From an uncultured Gemmiger sp. (GTDB lineage Bacteria > Bacillota > Clostridia > Oscillospirales > Ruminococcaceae): a DNA stretch of 22,278 bases. The notes below the pieces were generated by a model that worked only from the letters and a program-made list of their open reading frames with translations, ran no database searches and was not told where the DNA came from. The DNA is taken from NCBI GenBank assembly GCA_959018215.1, contig CAUEKL010000009.1, forward strand, positions 1-22,278, read 5' to 3'. The position numbers and the translations under genes were made by a program. Below are positions 1-6,925 of the stretch, one piece after another. Numbering within the stretch: the first letter of the stretch is position 1; every line of letters starts with the position of its first letter.

Positions 1-254
1 CGGCGGTGCTGGCCGGGGATTGCTGCGGGGTGCTGCTGCGCAAAGGGGGAACGCTGCTGCTCACCGGCCTGCCCCGGCACAGCGGGCTGGAGGCGGGGAC
101 GGTGGTGACCACCGCCGACGGACTGTGGGTGGGCACCCTGGCCGAAGCCCCCACCGCCGACGCCACCGGCCTGACCGGGCAGGCGCCCCTGCAGGACACC
201 GGCAGCACGGCGGGAGCGGTGTTCTTTCTGCCCGCCGGGGCGCAGGGGGCATAA
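1..254 (+). CDS. mreC: probable MreC, C-terminal fragment (partial)
   Basis: This is the 3' end of a gene that begins before the window; the reading frame runs off base 1 and stops with TAA at 252-254. About 83 residues are visible. The tail alternates short hydrophobic strands with Gly turns (LEAGTVVTTADGLWVGTLAE, then LTGQAPLQD and AVFFLP). This resembles the second beta-barrel of MreC, where a G-D-x-V-T-S-G loop is followed by G-x-V and a final strand ending in V-F/V-V. MreC is the membrane-anchored scaffold of the rod/elongation complex and links MreB to PBP2. The PBP2-type transpeptidase starting 49 bp downstream, followed by a MinD-like gene, is the expected company for mreC. No mreD lies between them. 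The assignment is moderate because only the least conserved end is present. Confidence 0.55.
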   Translation, partial: AVLAGDCCGVLLRKGGTLLLTGLPRHSGLEAGTVVTTADGLWVGTLAEAPTADATGLTGQAPLQDTGSTAGAVFFLPAGAQGA

Positions 255-256
255 TA

Positions 257-285
257 TTGCATTTGCGGCACACGCTGTGTATAAT
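257..285 (+). promoter_or_regulatory. sigma-A promoter for the PBP2-like gene
   Basis: TTGCAT at 257-262, a 17-bp spacer and a perfect TATAAT at 280-285. It starts two bases after the upstream stop codon. Transcription would begin near 292, giving a leader of about 11-20 nt before the GTG (303) or ATG (312) start. Confidence 0.7.
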
Positions 286-302
286 AGCTGGCAGAAGGCT
301 GG

Positions 303-2123
303 GTGAAAACAATGAACAAGCGGCGCAGAACTACGCCAAGCAAAAAGAGACTGACCGTCCTGCTGGTCCTGTGCGGGGCGGTGTTTGTGTTGTTTGCGGT
401 GCGGCTTTTCTGGATGCAGTTCGTCATGGCCGACCACTACGCCCAAAAGGTGGCCGAAGCCAGCCAGACCAGCTACAGCGTGACCCTGCCTGCGGCCCGG
501 GGGGATATCGTGGACCGCAACGGCACCCTGCTGGCGGGGGATGACACGGTCTACGACCTGAACCTGTGTCTGCCCGCTCCGGAGGGCACCGACCTACGGC
601 AGACATGGCAGATCCTGCAGGACTATAAACTGACCGACGCAAGCGGCGAGGATGTGGAAACACAGCTCGCCGCCTTTTTTTCTGTGGCCAGCGCCGGGGA
701 GCTGACCCTGGCCAAGGGGCTCACCTCCGCCCAGGCGGCCGCCCTGTACGCCACCGGGCTGCCCCAGAGCGGGGCGGTGCGGCTGGTGGCCCGGGGCACC
801 CGCACCTGGCCGGACGGTACCCTGCTCCCCCATGCCCTGGGGGACACCGGCCCCATCACCGCCGAGCAGTGGCAGGCGGAGGACTACGCCCTGCGCACCG
901 CCGGGGTGGCCATGAACGCTGAGATCGGCCAGAGCGGCCTGGAACAGGTATACGACGAACTGCTGCGGGGGCAGGACGGGAAGCTGCGGGTGTCGGCGGG
1001 CTTTGACGGCACCCGCAGTGAAACGGTGACCCAGTCCCCCGTGCCCGGGTCCACCCTGGTGCTGACCCTGGACAGCGCCCTGCAAAAGACGGTGCAGGCG
1101 ACGTTGCGGGACCGCATCCAGACCTTGCAGACCACCGCCGGGGCGGGGTCCGGCCGGGAATGCAACGCTGGGGCCGCCGTGGTGGTGGATGTGGACACCG
1201 GCGGGGTGCTGGCAGCGGCCAGCTGGCCGGGGTATGATCTGAACACTTGGCGCAGCGACTATGCCGCCCTGGCGGCGGACAGCGGCGCTCCCCTGCTGGA
1301 CCGGGTGTGTGCCGGGCTGTATGCGCCGGGCTCCGCCTTCAAACCGGCGGTGGCGGCCAGCGCCTTAGCAGCAGGGCTCATCACGGTGGAGGACACGGTG
1401 AACTGTACCGGACGGTATCTGTATTACAGCGGCTACCAGCCCGGGTGCCTGCAGCTGGGTCACAGCGGACCGGTGAACCTGCTCACCGCCCTGGAGCACA
1501 GCTGCAACATCTACTTTTATGACGTGGGCCGCCGGCTGGGGGTGGATGCCTTTTCCGCCACCGCCCAGCTGCTGGGCCTGGGAGCCGACACCGGGGCGGA
1601 ACTGCCCGCGGCGTCCGGGCGGCTGACCTGGACCACCGACGATAACTACCAGAACGGCCTGACCCTGCAGGCAGCCATCGGCCAGGGCAACACCGCCGTA
1701 ACGCCCCTGCAGCTGGCAGCCTACGCGGCGGCCCTGGCCAATGACGGCCGGCGCCCCGCCCTGCATTTTGCCGACAGGGCGGTGGATGCTGCCGGGCAGA
1801 CGGTGTGGCAGTATCCCCCTTCCACCATCGCCGAAGCCCCCGGCGGGGAAGAAGTCTTTGCCCCCATCCGGGAGGGCATGATGCGGATGGCCCGGACTCT
1901 TTCGGCTTTGCGGGAAGCCCCGGTGGAACTGGCCTGCAAGACCGGAAGCCCCCAGCGCCCCGAGCGGGCCCCGGGGGGCGGGTACTACACCAACTCGGTG
2001 CTCATCGGGTATTTTCCGGCCCGGGAGCCCCGGTATGCGGTGGCCGTGGTGCTGGAATACGGGGGCGGCGGCGCCAACGCAGCCCCGGTGATGCGGGCCA
2101 TTGCCGACGCTTTGTTTGGGTAA
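303..2123 (+). CDS. mrdA: class B penicillin-binding protein, PBP2/MrdA type (peptidoglycan transpeptidase)
   Basis: A D,D-transpeptidase that cross-links peptidoglycan, acting outside the membrane as a monofunctional class B PBP. The 606-residue product has a basic N-terminus and one membrane anchor (about residues 17-40). A class B linker follows with the typical RGDIVDRNG box (66-74). The transpeptidase domain shows all three penicilloyl-serine motifs: S344-A-F-K347, S400-C-N402 and K546-T-G548. The stretch after the second motif (CNIYFYDVGRRLG) is closer to MrdA/PBP2 than to FtsI, and GQGNTAVTPLQ (460-470) is the usual region before KTG. There are no PASTA domains. Length fits the family (about 600-650). 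The ORF opens at GTG 303, 4-5 nt after an AAGG at 295-298; ATG 312 (603 residues) is an alternative. Its position after a probable mreC supports a lateral-wall role. It has its own strong promoter. Confidence 0.9.
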   Translation: MKTMNKRRRTTPSKKRLTVLLVLCGAVFVLFAVRLFWMQFVMADHYAQKVAEASQTSYSVTLPAARGDIVDRNGTLLAGDDTVYDLNLCLPAPEGTDLRQTWQILQDYKLTDASGEDVETQLAAFFSVASAGELTLAKGLTSAQAAALYATGLPQSGAVRLVARGTRTWPDGTLLPHALGDTGPITAEQWQAEDYALRTAGVAMNAEIGQSGLEQVYDELLRGQDGKLRVSAGFDGTRSETVTQSPVPGSTLVLTLDSALQKTVQATLRDRIQTLQTTAGAGSGRECNAGAAVVVDVDTGGVLAAASWPGYDLNTWRSDYAALAADSGAPLLDRVCAGLYAPGSAFKPAVAASALAAGLITVEDTVNCTGRYLYYSGYQPGCLQLGHSGPVNLLTALEHSCNIYFYDVGRRLGVDAFSATAQLLGLGADTGAELPAASGRLTWTTDDNYQNGLTLQAAIGQGNTAVTPLQLAAYAAALANDGRRPALHFADRAVDAAGQTVWQYPPSTIAEAPGGEEVFAPIREGMMRMARTLSALREAPVELACKTGSPQRPERAPGGGYYTNSVLIGYFPAREPRYAVAVVLEYGGGGANAAPVMRAIADALFG

Positions 2124-2240
2124 AGTGCAACAAACACAATACTCTTTTCTGTGCAAAACTCAACGTCTTTCCGTCCCATAACCGGTCATTTTCCCGTGAT
2201 TGTGTGCAAAAATTCTGTCCAATTTTTATCAAAAAAACAG

Positions 2241-2269
2241 TTGTCGGGGGTCTTGTCTTGTGCTAGAAT
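2241..2269 (+). promoter_or_regulatory. promoter with extended -10 for the minD-like gene
   Basis: TTGTCG at 2241-2246, 17-bp spacer, TAGAAT at 2264-2269 preceded directly by TGC (extended -10). It lies in the 242-bp gap after the PBP gene and would start transcription near 2276, about 90 nt before the GTG start at 2366. The rest of the gap (2124-2240) holds no ORF. I see no clear terminator, only two copies of GTGCAAAA (near 2152 and 2204). Confidence 0.6.
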
Positions 2270-2365
2270 AATAAAGGATAACCCCATGTATGGTCAGATA
2301 GTGTACGATACCCGGGGATTGTCCGCTGCATCATTTCCACAAAAACCAACCGGAGGCCCGCTGAC

Positions 2366-3112
2366 GTGAACGCACAAACCATCATGATCTGTTCCGGAAA
2401 GGGCGGCACCGGCAAAAGCACCACCTCGGTCCTGCTGGGAGCCGAACTGGCCCGGCAGGGACGGCGGGTCCTGCTCATTGAGCTGGATTCCGGGCTGCGC
2501 AGTGTGGACCTGATCGCAGGGGTATACGGCAAGACCGTGTACGATATTGAGGACGTGCTGTGCGGCCGCTGCCAGGGGGATAAAGCCATTGTGCAAAGTC
2601 CCATCTATCCGGGGCTTTCGGTCATCAGCGCTCCCTATGAGGGCGGCGAGGTCCGCCCTGCGCCGCTGGCCGCTTTGATCCTGGCCATGCGCAGCTATTT
2701 TGATTTTATCCTGTTTGATACCGCCGCAGGCATGGGGGCGCCCTTTCAGGCTGCCGCCCAGCTGGCGGAGCAGGCTTTTATCGTGCTCACACCCGACCCG
2801 GTGGCTTTGCGGGACGGGCGCATTGTGGCCGACGCCCTGATTGCCGGGGGACATCCCCAGGAAAACGTGCGTCTGGTCATGAACCGGGTCACCCGGCAGA
2901 GTTTTGCCCGCGGGGCGCCGGTGTTTGATCTGGATGAGTGCATTGATACGGTGGGGGTGCGGCTGCTGGCCGTGATTCCCGAAAGCCGGGACCTGCAGCT
3001 GGCCGGGGCCCAGGGCGAGGCCCTGCCCGAAGGCTGTGCCGCCCAGAAAGCCGGAGCCGCCATGGCGGGCCGGGTGCTGGGGCAGCGGATTCCATTGACA
3101 TTTACCGGTTGA
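2366..3112 (+). CDS. minD: MinD/ParA-family ATPase (MinD-like)
   Basis: A deviant Walker-A ATPase of the MinD/ParA/Mrp class. G11-KGGTGK-S18-T carries both the signature lysine K12 and the P-loop lysine K17. Switch I is E39-L-D41-SGLRSVD48, close to the MinD D-x-D-x-G-L-R-x-x-D pattern. The Walker-B/switch II segment is FILFD118TAAGMG, where MinD normally has D-x-P-A-G. MinD proteins position the division septum by ATP-driven membrane cycling with MinC and MinE. Here minC and minE are not adjacent, and the 248-residue product ends in RVLGQRIPLTFTG without an obvious amphipathic membrane-targeting helix. It could therefore be a MinD paralogue rather than the classical protein. The start is GTG 2366 with GGAGG at 2351-2355. 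It lies 81 bp before mgsA, an order common in Clostridia. Confidence 0.75.
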   Translation: MNAQTIMICSGKGGTGKSTTSVLLGAELARQGRRVLLIELDSGLRSVDLIAGVYGKTVYDIEDVLCGRCQGDKAIVQSPIYPGLSVISAPYEGGEVRPAPLAALILAMRSYFDFILFDTAAGMGAPFQAAAQLAEQAFIVLTPDPVALRDGRIVADALIAGGHPQENVRLVMNRVTRQSFARGAPVFDLDECIDTVGVRLLAVIPESRDLQLAGAQGEALPEGCAAQKAGAAMAGRVLGQRIPLTFTG

Positions 3113-3193
3113 ACCCCTGGCGGGGTTTGTTCCTTATGGTCGAGAATATATGTTGTTCATCATGCCGCTGGCATGAGGGAAGCGGGGTTTGTT
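3112..3193 (+). promoter_or_regulatory. minD-mgsA intercistronic hairpin/direct-repeat element
   Basis: A small stem AACCCC (3112-3117) / GGGGTT (3122-3127) with loop TGGC and a T-rich follow-up looks like a weak terminator at the end of the minD-like gene. The 12-mer GCGGGGTTTGTT occurs at 3120-3131 and again, exactly, at 3182-3193, abutting the mgsA ATG. The upstream AACCCC can therefore pair with either copy. Between them is a tight hairpin CATGCC-GCT-GGCATG (3161-3175), just before the mgsA Shine-Dalgarno. A regulatory role is inference. Confidence 0.4.
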
Positions 3194-3592
3194 ATGACGA
3201 TTGCATTGGTTGCACACGATGCCAAAAAAGAGCTGATGGTTCAGTTTTGTATTGCGTACCGCAGCATTCTGGCGTCGCACCGGCTGATCGCCACCGGTAC
3301 CACCGGGCGGCTGGTGTCCGAGGCCACCGGCCTGGATGTACAGCGCTTCATGCCGGGTGAACACGGAGGCGACCAGCAGATCGCGGCGCGCATCGCCTGT
3401 GATGAGGTGGACATGCTCCTGTTCTTCCGCGACCCCATCACCGCCAAGCCCGGTGAACCCAACGAGATGAACCTGCTGCGTCTGTGCGACGTACATAACA
3501 TCCCGGTGGCCACCAACATCGCCACCGCTGAAGTGCTCATCCACGGCCTGGAACACGGCGACCTGGATTGGCGCACCATCCTGAACCCGTGA
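3194..3592 (+). CDS. mgsA: methylglyoxal synthase family protein
   Basis: Methylglyoxal synthase converts dihydroxyacetone phosphate to methylglyoxal and phosphate, a cytosolic bypass of lower glycolysis used under phosphate limitation or sugar stress. The 132-residue product has the fold signatures IALVAHD (3-9), TGTTGR (34-39), GGDQQ with the catalytic-base aspartate D60, FFRDP (77-81) and HNIPVATN (101-108). ATG 3194 was chosen over the upstream ATG 3173 because MTIALVAHD aligns with the usual N-terminus and GAGGGA lies about 14-19 nt before it. The loop that in E. coli reads P-H98-D-P-D101 here reads P86-G87-E-P-N90. Both the catalytic-loop histidine and the following aspartate are therefore replaced (comparison with the E. 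coli sequence from memory). Activity may be changed or lost, but family membership is secure. Confidence 0.88.
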   Translation: MTIALVAHDAKKELMVQFCIAYRSILASHRLIATGTTGRLVSEATGLDVQRFMPGEHGGDQQIAARIACDEVDMLLFFRDPITAKPGEPNEMNLLRLCDVHNIPVATNIATAEVLIHGLEHGDLDWRTILNP

Positions 3593-3623
3593 TCCCCTGT
3601 ATAGGAAAATATAAGAGAGTGAA

Positions 3624-3658
3624 AAAGCCCTCCCCGATGATTCACCGGGAAGGGCTTT
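3624..3658. terminator. bidirectional intrinsic terminator between mgsA and mtnN
   Basis: AAAGCCCT (3624-3631) pairs with AGGGCTTT (3651-3658), extended inward by CCCG/CGGG after one mismatch. T-rich sequence follows on the plus strand and a T run on the minus strand. The flanking genes converge here. Confidence 0.85.
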
Positions 3659-3680
3659 GTTGTTTGTTATTGCGGGGCTG

Positions 3681-4364
3681 TTACAGGCTTTCGATCATCG
3701 TCTCCACAATGGCGGTGGCGGTGCGCACATACTCGGCAATGCTGAAATCCCGCACCACCAGCACTTCGTATCCGTCCTCGTCGGCGTTGTCGCTCATGGC
3801 ACGCAGGATCACACAGGGGACCCCGTTGCGCGCCGCGATCTGGGCCACGGCCGCCCCTTCCATCTCCACACAGTCGGGGTGGCATTTTTCTTCAATGAGG
3901 CGCTTGGTCTCGGCGTCCCCCACAAAGGTGTCGCCGGTGGCGATCTTGCCCGCAATGGCCTTGACGCCGCAGCGCTCACAGGCCTGCATGGCGGCATTGA
4001 CCAGGGTCTCGTCCCCGGGGAACTCCTGCAGGAAGGGGGCGCTCTGGCAGATCATATCGTTCTGGGCGTCATGGTAGACCACCGTGCGGCCCACGCACAC
4101 ATCCCCGATGCCGATCTTGCTGGTCATGTTGCCCGCAATGCCGGAGAAGATGATCTTTTCGGCGCCGTAGCGGCCGGCCAGCACCTGGGTGGTGGCGGCG
4201 GCGTTGGCCTTGCCCATGCCGGCGCAGCAGACCACCACCTGCTTGCCCGCCAGATTGCCGCGGTAGTACTCCACCCCGGCGTAGGTCTCTTTCTGTACAT
4301 CGGACAGCTTTTCACACAGCTGTGCCACTTCTTCGGGCATGGCGCCCATAATGCCGATGATCAT
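3681..4364 (-). CDS. mtnN: 5'-methylthioadenosine/S-adenosylhomocysteine nucleosidase
   Basis: MTAN (Pfs) hydrolyses the glycosidic bond of 5'-methylthioadenosine and S-adenosylhomocysteine, releasing adenine. It recycles the by-products of SAM-dependent reactions and supplies S-ribosylhomocysteine. The 227-residue product matches the family length. It has the N-terminal IGIMGAMPEE with the active-site acid at E11/E12, the nucleoside-phosphorylase glycine segment FSGIAGN (73-79), GDTFVGD (144-150), the purine/ribose-binding V166-E-M-E169-G and the catalytic aspartate in the SDNADED segment (D192). The ATG at 4364 is preceded by a purine-rich AGGGGGGAA. Only 18 bp separate it from the ychF stop, so the two are probably co-transcribed with ychF first. 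Confidence 0.95.
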   Translation of the reverse strand: MIIGIMGAMPEEVAQLCEKLSDVQKETYAGVEYYRGNLAGKQVVVCCAGMGKANAAATTQVLAGRYGAEKIIFSGIAGNMTSKIGIGDVCVGRTVVYHDAQNDMICQSAPFLQEFPGDETLVNAAMQACERCGVKAIAGKIATGDTFVGDAETKRLIEEKCHPDCVEMEGAAVAQIAARNGVPCVILRAMSDNADEDGYEVLVVRDFSIAEYVRTATAIVETMIESL

Positions 4365-4382
4365 GGTTCGTTCCCCCCTGTA

Positions 4383-5513
4383 TCAGACGTTGAACAGGAA
4401 CTCGATGATGTCCCCGTCCTGCACCACATATTCCTTGCCTTCGGTGCGCTGCTTGCCCTTGGCCTTGACGGCGGCGTAGTCAAAGTTGTCGGCGGCCAGT
4501 TCGTCGTAGCTGATGACCTGGGCGCGGATGAAGCCCCGCTCGAAGTCGGAGTGGATCTTGCCCGCGGCCTGGGGCGCCTTGGTGCCCGCCTTGATGGTCC
4601 AGGCACGGCATTCCTTCTTGCCGTCGGTGAGGAAGCTGATGAGGCCCAGCAGCTTGTAGCTGGCCTTGATCAGGTTGTCCAGACCGGTGGCTTCAATGCC
4701 CATCTCCTGCAGGAAAGCCAGCTTCTCCTCGGGGGTGGAGTCGGCGATGTCCTCCTCGGTCTTGGCGCAGATGGGCATGGCCTGGGCGCCCTCGGCCTCG
4801 GCCCGGGCCACCACCAGCGGGTAGTAGGGGTTGGCGTCCAGCCCGCCCAGCAGGTCATCCTCACCCACGTTGCAGGCGTAGATCACCGGCTTGGCGGACA
4901 GCAGCCCCAGCTCCTTGCGGGCGGCCAGCTGGGCGGTGTCCTCCTCGTCAAAGGCAAAGGTGCGGGCGGGCTGACCGGCTTCCAGATGGGCGGCCAGGTC
5001 GGCCAGCCAGGCAGCTTCCGCCGCGGCGGCCTTGTTGCCGGTCTTGGCAGCCTTCTGCTGGCGGCCCAGACGGTTGTTGACCATCTCCAGGTCGGAGAGG
5101 ATCAGCTCCAGGTCGATGGCGTCGATGTCCCGGATGGGGTCCACGCTCTCCGGCTTGTTCACATCCTCCACCACATGGACGATGTTGTCATCGTCAAAGC
5201 AGCGAACCACATGCACCAGGGCGTCGCATTCCCGGATGTGGCCCAGGAACTTGTTGCCCAGGCCCGCACCGGAAGCCGCACCCTTGACCAGGCCGGCGAT
5301 GTCCACGAACTCCACGGTGGCGGGGGTTTTCTTGTCGGTCTTCCAGATCTCGGCCAGCTTGTCCAGACGGGGGTCCGGCACCGCCACGATGCCGGAGTTC
5401 GGCTCGATGGTGCAGAAGGGATAGTTGGCCGCCTGGGCATTGCGGGTGGAGGTGATGGCGTTGAACAGAGTAGACTTGCCCACGTTGGGCAGGCCGACGA
5501 TACCGAGTTTCAT
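4383..5513 (-). CDS. ychF: redox-regulated ATPase YchF (OLA1 family)
   Basis: A universally conserved Obg-family P-loop protein that hydrolyses ATP rather than GTP, associates with ribosomes and is linked to oxidative stress. The 376-residue product starts with the P-loop GLPNVGKST (7-15). It continues with the G3 box D71-IAGLV and an N215-V-G-E218 motif in place of NKxD, the change known to relax guanine specificity in YchF. A coiled-coil region (about 130-190) follows. The C-terminus is a TGS domain (about 290-374) ending DGDIIEFLFNV, exactly as in the family. The start ATG at 5513 has AAAGGAG a few bases upstream, and a good promoter lies at 5562-5590. It is the first gene of a ychF-mtnN operon. 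Confidence 0.97.
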   Translation of the reverse strand: MKLGIVGLPNVGKSTLFNAITSTRNAQAANYPFCTIEPNSGIVAVPDPRLDKLAEIWKTDKKTPATVEFVDIAGLVKGAASGAGLGNKFLGHIRECDALVHVVRCFDDDNIVHVVEDVNKPESVDPIRDIDAIDLELILSDLEMVNNRLGRQQKAAKTGNKAAAAEAAWLADLAAHLEAGQPARTFAFDEEDTAQLAARKELGLLSAKPVIYACNVGEDDLLGGLDANPYYPLVVARAEAEGAQAMPICAKTEEDIADSTPEEKLAFLQEMGIEATGLDNLIKASYKLLGLISFLTDGKKECRAWTIKAGTKAPQAAGKIHSDFERGFIRAQVISYDELAADNFDYAAVKAKGKQRTEGKEYVVQDGDIIEFLFNV

Positions 5514-5561
5514 ATTACGATTCGCTCCTTTGGCGTACTATTGCATTTTATACCAGTGTTT

Positions 5562-5590
5562 ATTATACACATCCCGGGGCCAACAGGCAA
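5562..5590 (-). promoter_or_regulatory. sigma-A promoter for ychF-mtnN
   Basis: On the minus strand: TTGCCT (5590-5585), 17-bp spacer, perfect TATAAT (5567-5562). Transcription would start near 5555, about 40 nt before the ychF ATG. Confidence 0.7.
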
Positions 5591-5607
5591 GGGGCGGCCG
5601 GCTGCAA

Positions 5608-5639
5608 AAAAGCGGCAGGGGCTGTCCCCCGCCGCTTTT
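5608..5639 (-). terminator. intrinsic terminator after the PH-domain gene
   Basis: AAAAGCGGC (5608-5616) pairs perfectly with GCCGCTTTT (5631-5639), and the stem continues with GGGG/CCCC after one mismatch. On the minus strand the stem is followed by TTTTTT. It sits between the PH-domain gene and the ychF promoter and insulates the two transcription units. Confidence 0.85.
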
Positions 5640-5657
5640 GCGTGCTGAGAGAGGGCG

Positions 5658-6041
5658 TCACATCATGTCGTCGTCGCCCTCGTCCCCCTCATCGGTCATG
5701 AATTCCCGGCTGCTCACCCGCTTGGCCTGGCGCTCCTCCTCAATCATGTTGGAGAGAGTCTCCTTCACTTCGGCGGAGTTGGGAATCCAGCGGATGTCGA
5801 ATTCCGGGGTGGATTTGTCCGCCGAGCAGCAGTGGATGGTGCCCAGCCCGAACAGACGCTCCCACAAAGAGCGGTTCAGGGTGACGTCCATGATGCGGTA
5901 CAGACGGATCTCCTCCTCCTTTGTGTTGAGGATGCCGCTGCGGATGAGCAGCTTTTCCTTGGTGAGGTGATAGGTGGTAAAGGTGAAGGGCAGACCGAAG
6001 GCAATGCGCTTGCGGTCTTCCCAGACAAAAGAACCGGCCAT
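5658..6041 (-). CDS. bacterial PH-domain protein (DUF304/bPH2-like)
   Basis: A 127-residue soluble protein. After MAGSFVWEDRKRIAFGLPFTFTTYHLTKEKLLIRSG comes the pattern typical of bacterial PH (DUF304) domains: a beta strand with Y-x-L-T-x-x-x-L-x-I-x-x-G, then EEIRLYRIMDVTLNRSLWERLFGLGTI. It lacks the membrane segments many DUF304 proteins carry. It ends in a helical segment (EERQAKR) and an acidic tail, DEGDEGDDDMM. The ATG at 6041 was chosen because AAAGGAGCG sits 6-9 nt upstream. The frame stays open to 6272, but that extension has no such site and looks non-coding. PH domains in bacteria often mediate oligomerisation or envelope-stress functions; the specific role here is unknown. It is transcribed divergently from the response regulator. 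Confidence 0.8.
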   Translation of the reverse strand: MAGSFVWEDRKRIAFGLPFTFTTYHLTKEKLLIRSGILNTKEEEIRLYRIMDVTLNRSLWERLFGLGTIHCCSADKSTPEFDIRWIPNSAEVKETLSNMIEEERQAKRVSSREFMTDEGDEGDDDMM

Positions 6042-6081
6042 GGGTGACGCTCCTTTCCTGCAGAGGGCGGTATTTTTCTTC

Positions 6082-6090
6082 AGTATACCA
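6082..6090 (-). promoter_or_regulatory. extended -10 element for the PH-domain gene
   Basis: On the minus strand TGG directly precedes TATACT (6087-6082), an extended -10. The -35 region is poor (TTCCCC). It lies about 40 bp before the start codon. Confidence 0.45.
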
Positions 6091-6170
6091 TATGCGGGCC
6101 TGCCGGGGAAGAGTGGGAGAAATCTTTGCCCGTTTCTTTGCCCAAAAAGGGGAAAATGTACGGTTTCTTC

Positions 6171-6199
6171 TTTATTTTTCAACAATTCCCCCGTATAAT
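6171..6199 (+). promoter_or_regulatory. promoter for the two-component operon
   Basis: Perfect TATAAT at 6194-6199 with a weak -35 (TTTATT, 6171-6176) at 17 bp. Transcription would start near 6206, about 30 nt before the response-regulator ATG. A weak -35 would fit an activator-dependent or autoregulated promoter, but no operator repeat is obvious. Confidence 0.5.
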
Positions 6200-6234
6200 A
6201 AGAGAAATGACACATTTGGGAGGGTATTACCGGA

Positions 6235-6924
6235 ATGGCGAACGAAAAAATTCTCGTCGTGGACGACGACAAAAATATCTGCGAACTGCTGCGGCTGTAT
6301 CTGGTGAAGGAAGGCTTTGCGGTGACGCTGGCCTACGACGGCAAGACGGCCTTGCAGGAATTTGACAAGCTGCACCCGGACATGGTGCTGCTGGACGTGA
6401 TGATGCCGGATATGGACGGCTGGGAAGTCTGCCGCCGCATCCGCCAGAACCACAAGACCCCCATCATCATGCTCACCGCCAAGGGCGAGACCTACGACAA
6501 GGTGCTGGGGCTGGAACTGGGCGCCGACGACTACATCGTCAAGCCTTTTGAGACCAAGGAAGTCACCGCCCGCATCAAGGCGGTGCTGCGCCGGTGCGCC
6601 GTGTCCAACGAGGAGGACAAGGGCGTGTACAGCTTCGACAACCTGCACCTGGACATGAACCGCTACGAGCTGAAGGTCAAGGGCAAGGTGGTGGACGCCC
6701 CGCCCAAGGAGCTGGAACTGCTGGCCTGCCTGGCCGGGCATCCCAACCGGGTGTACACCCGTGACCAGCTGCTGGACGAAGTGTGGGGCTTTGAGTATTA
6801 CGGCGACTCCCGCACCATCGACGTACATGTGAAGCGGCTGCGGGAAAAGCTGGAGGGCGCTTCCGACCAGTGGTGCCTGAAGACCGTGTGGGGCGTGGGA
6901 TACAAGTTCGAGGTGAAGGAATAA
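6235..6924 (+). CDS. OmpR/PhoB-family response regulator
   Basis: A DNA-binding response regulator of 229 residues, standard for the family. The receiver domain (about 4-116) has the acidic pocket D10-D11-D12, the phospho-acceptor D54 in VLLDVMMPDMDG, the switch threonine T81 in IIMLTAKGE and the conserved K103 in VKPF. The C-terminal winged helix (about 130-227) shows the family pattern: PPKELELLACLAGHPNRV, the recognition-helix region SRTIDVHVKRLREKLE and the final WGVGYKF hairpin. ATG 6235 lies after GGGAGGG. The stop is one base before the kinase start, so the two genes are translationally coupled and are almost certainly partners. The signal sensed cannot be told from sequence. Confidence 0.95.
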   Translation: MANEKILVVDDDKNICELLRLYLVKEGFAVTLAYDGKTALQEFDKLHPDMVLLDVMMPDMDGWEVCRRIRQNHKTPIIMLTAKGETYDKVLGLELGADDYIVKPFETKEVTARIKAVLRRCAVSNEEDKGVYSFDNLHLDMNRYELKVKGKVVDAPPKELELLACLAGHPNRVYTRDQLLDEVWGFEYYGDSRTIDVHVKRLREKLEGASDQWCLKTVWGVGYKFEVKE

Positions 6925-6925
6925 A

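Noticed and set aside
3657..5648. Long plus-strand open frame (663 codons) opposite mtnN and ychF
   Set aside because: It lies antisense to two clearly conserved genes. Its protein is Gly/His/Leu-rich low-complexity sequence typical of the reverse frame of GC-rich genes.
6042..6272. N-terminal extension of the PH-domain protein to 6272
   Set aside because: It crosses the divergent promoter region and overlaps the response-regulator start. AAAGGAGCG before ATG 6041 decides the start.
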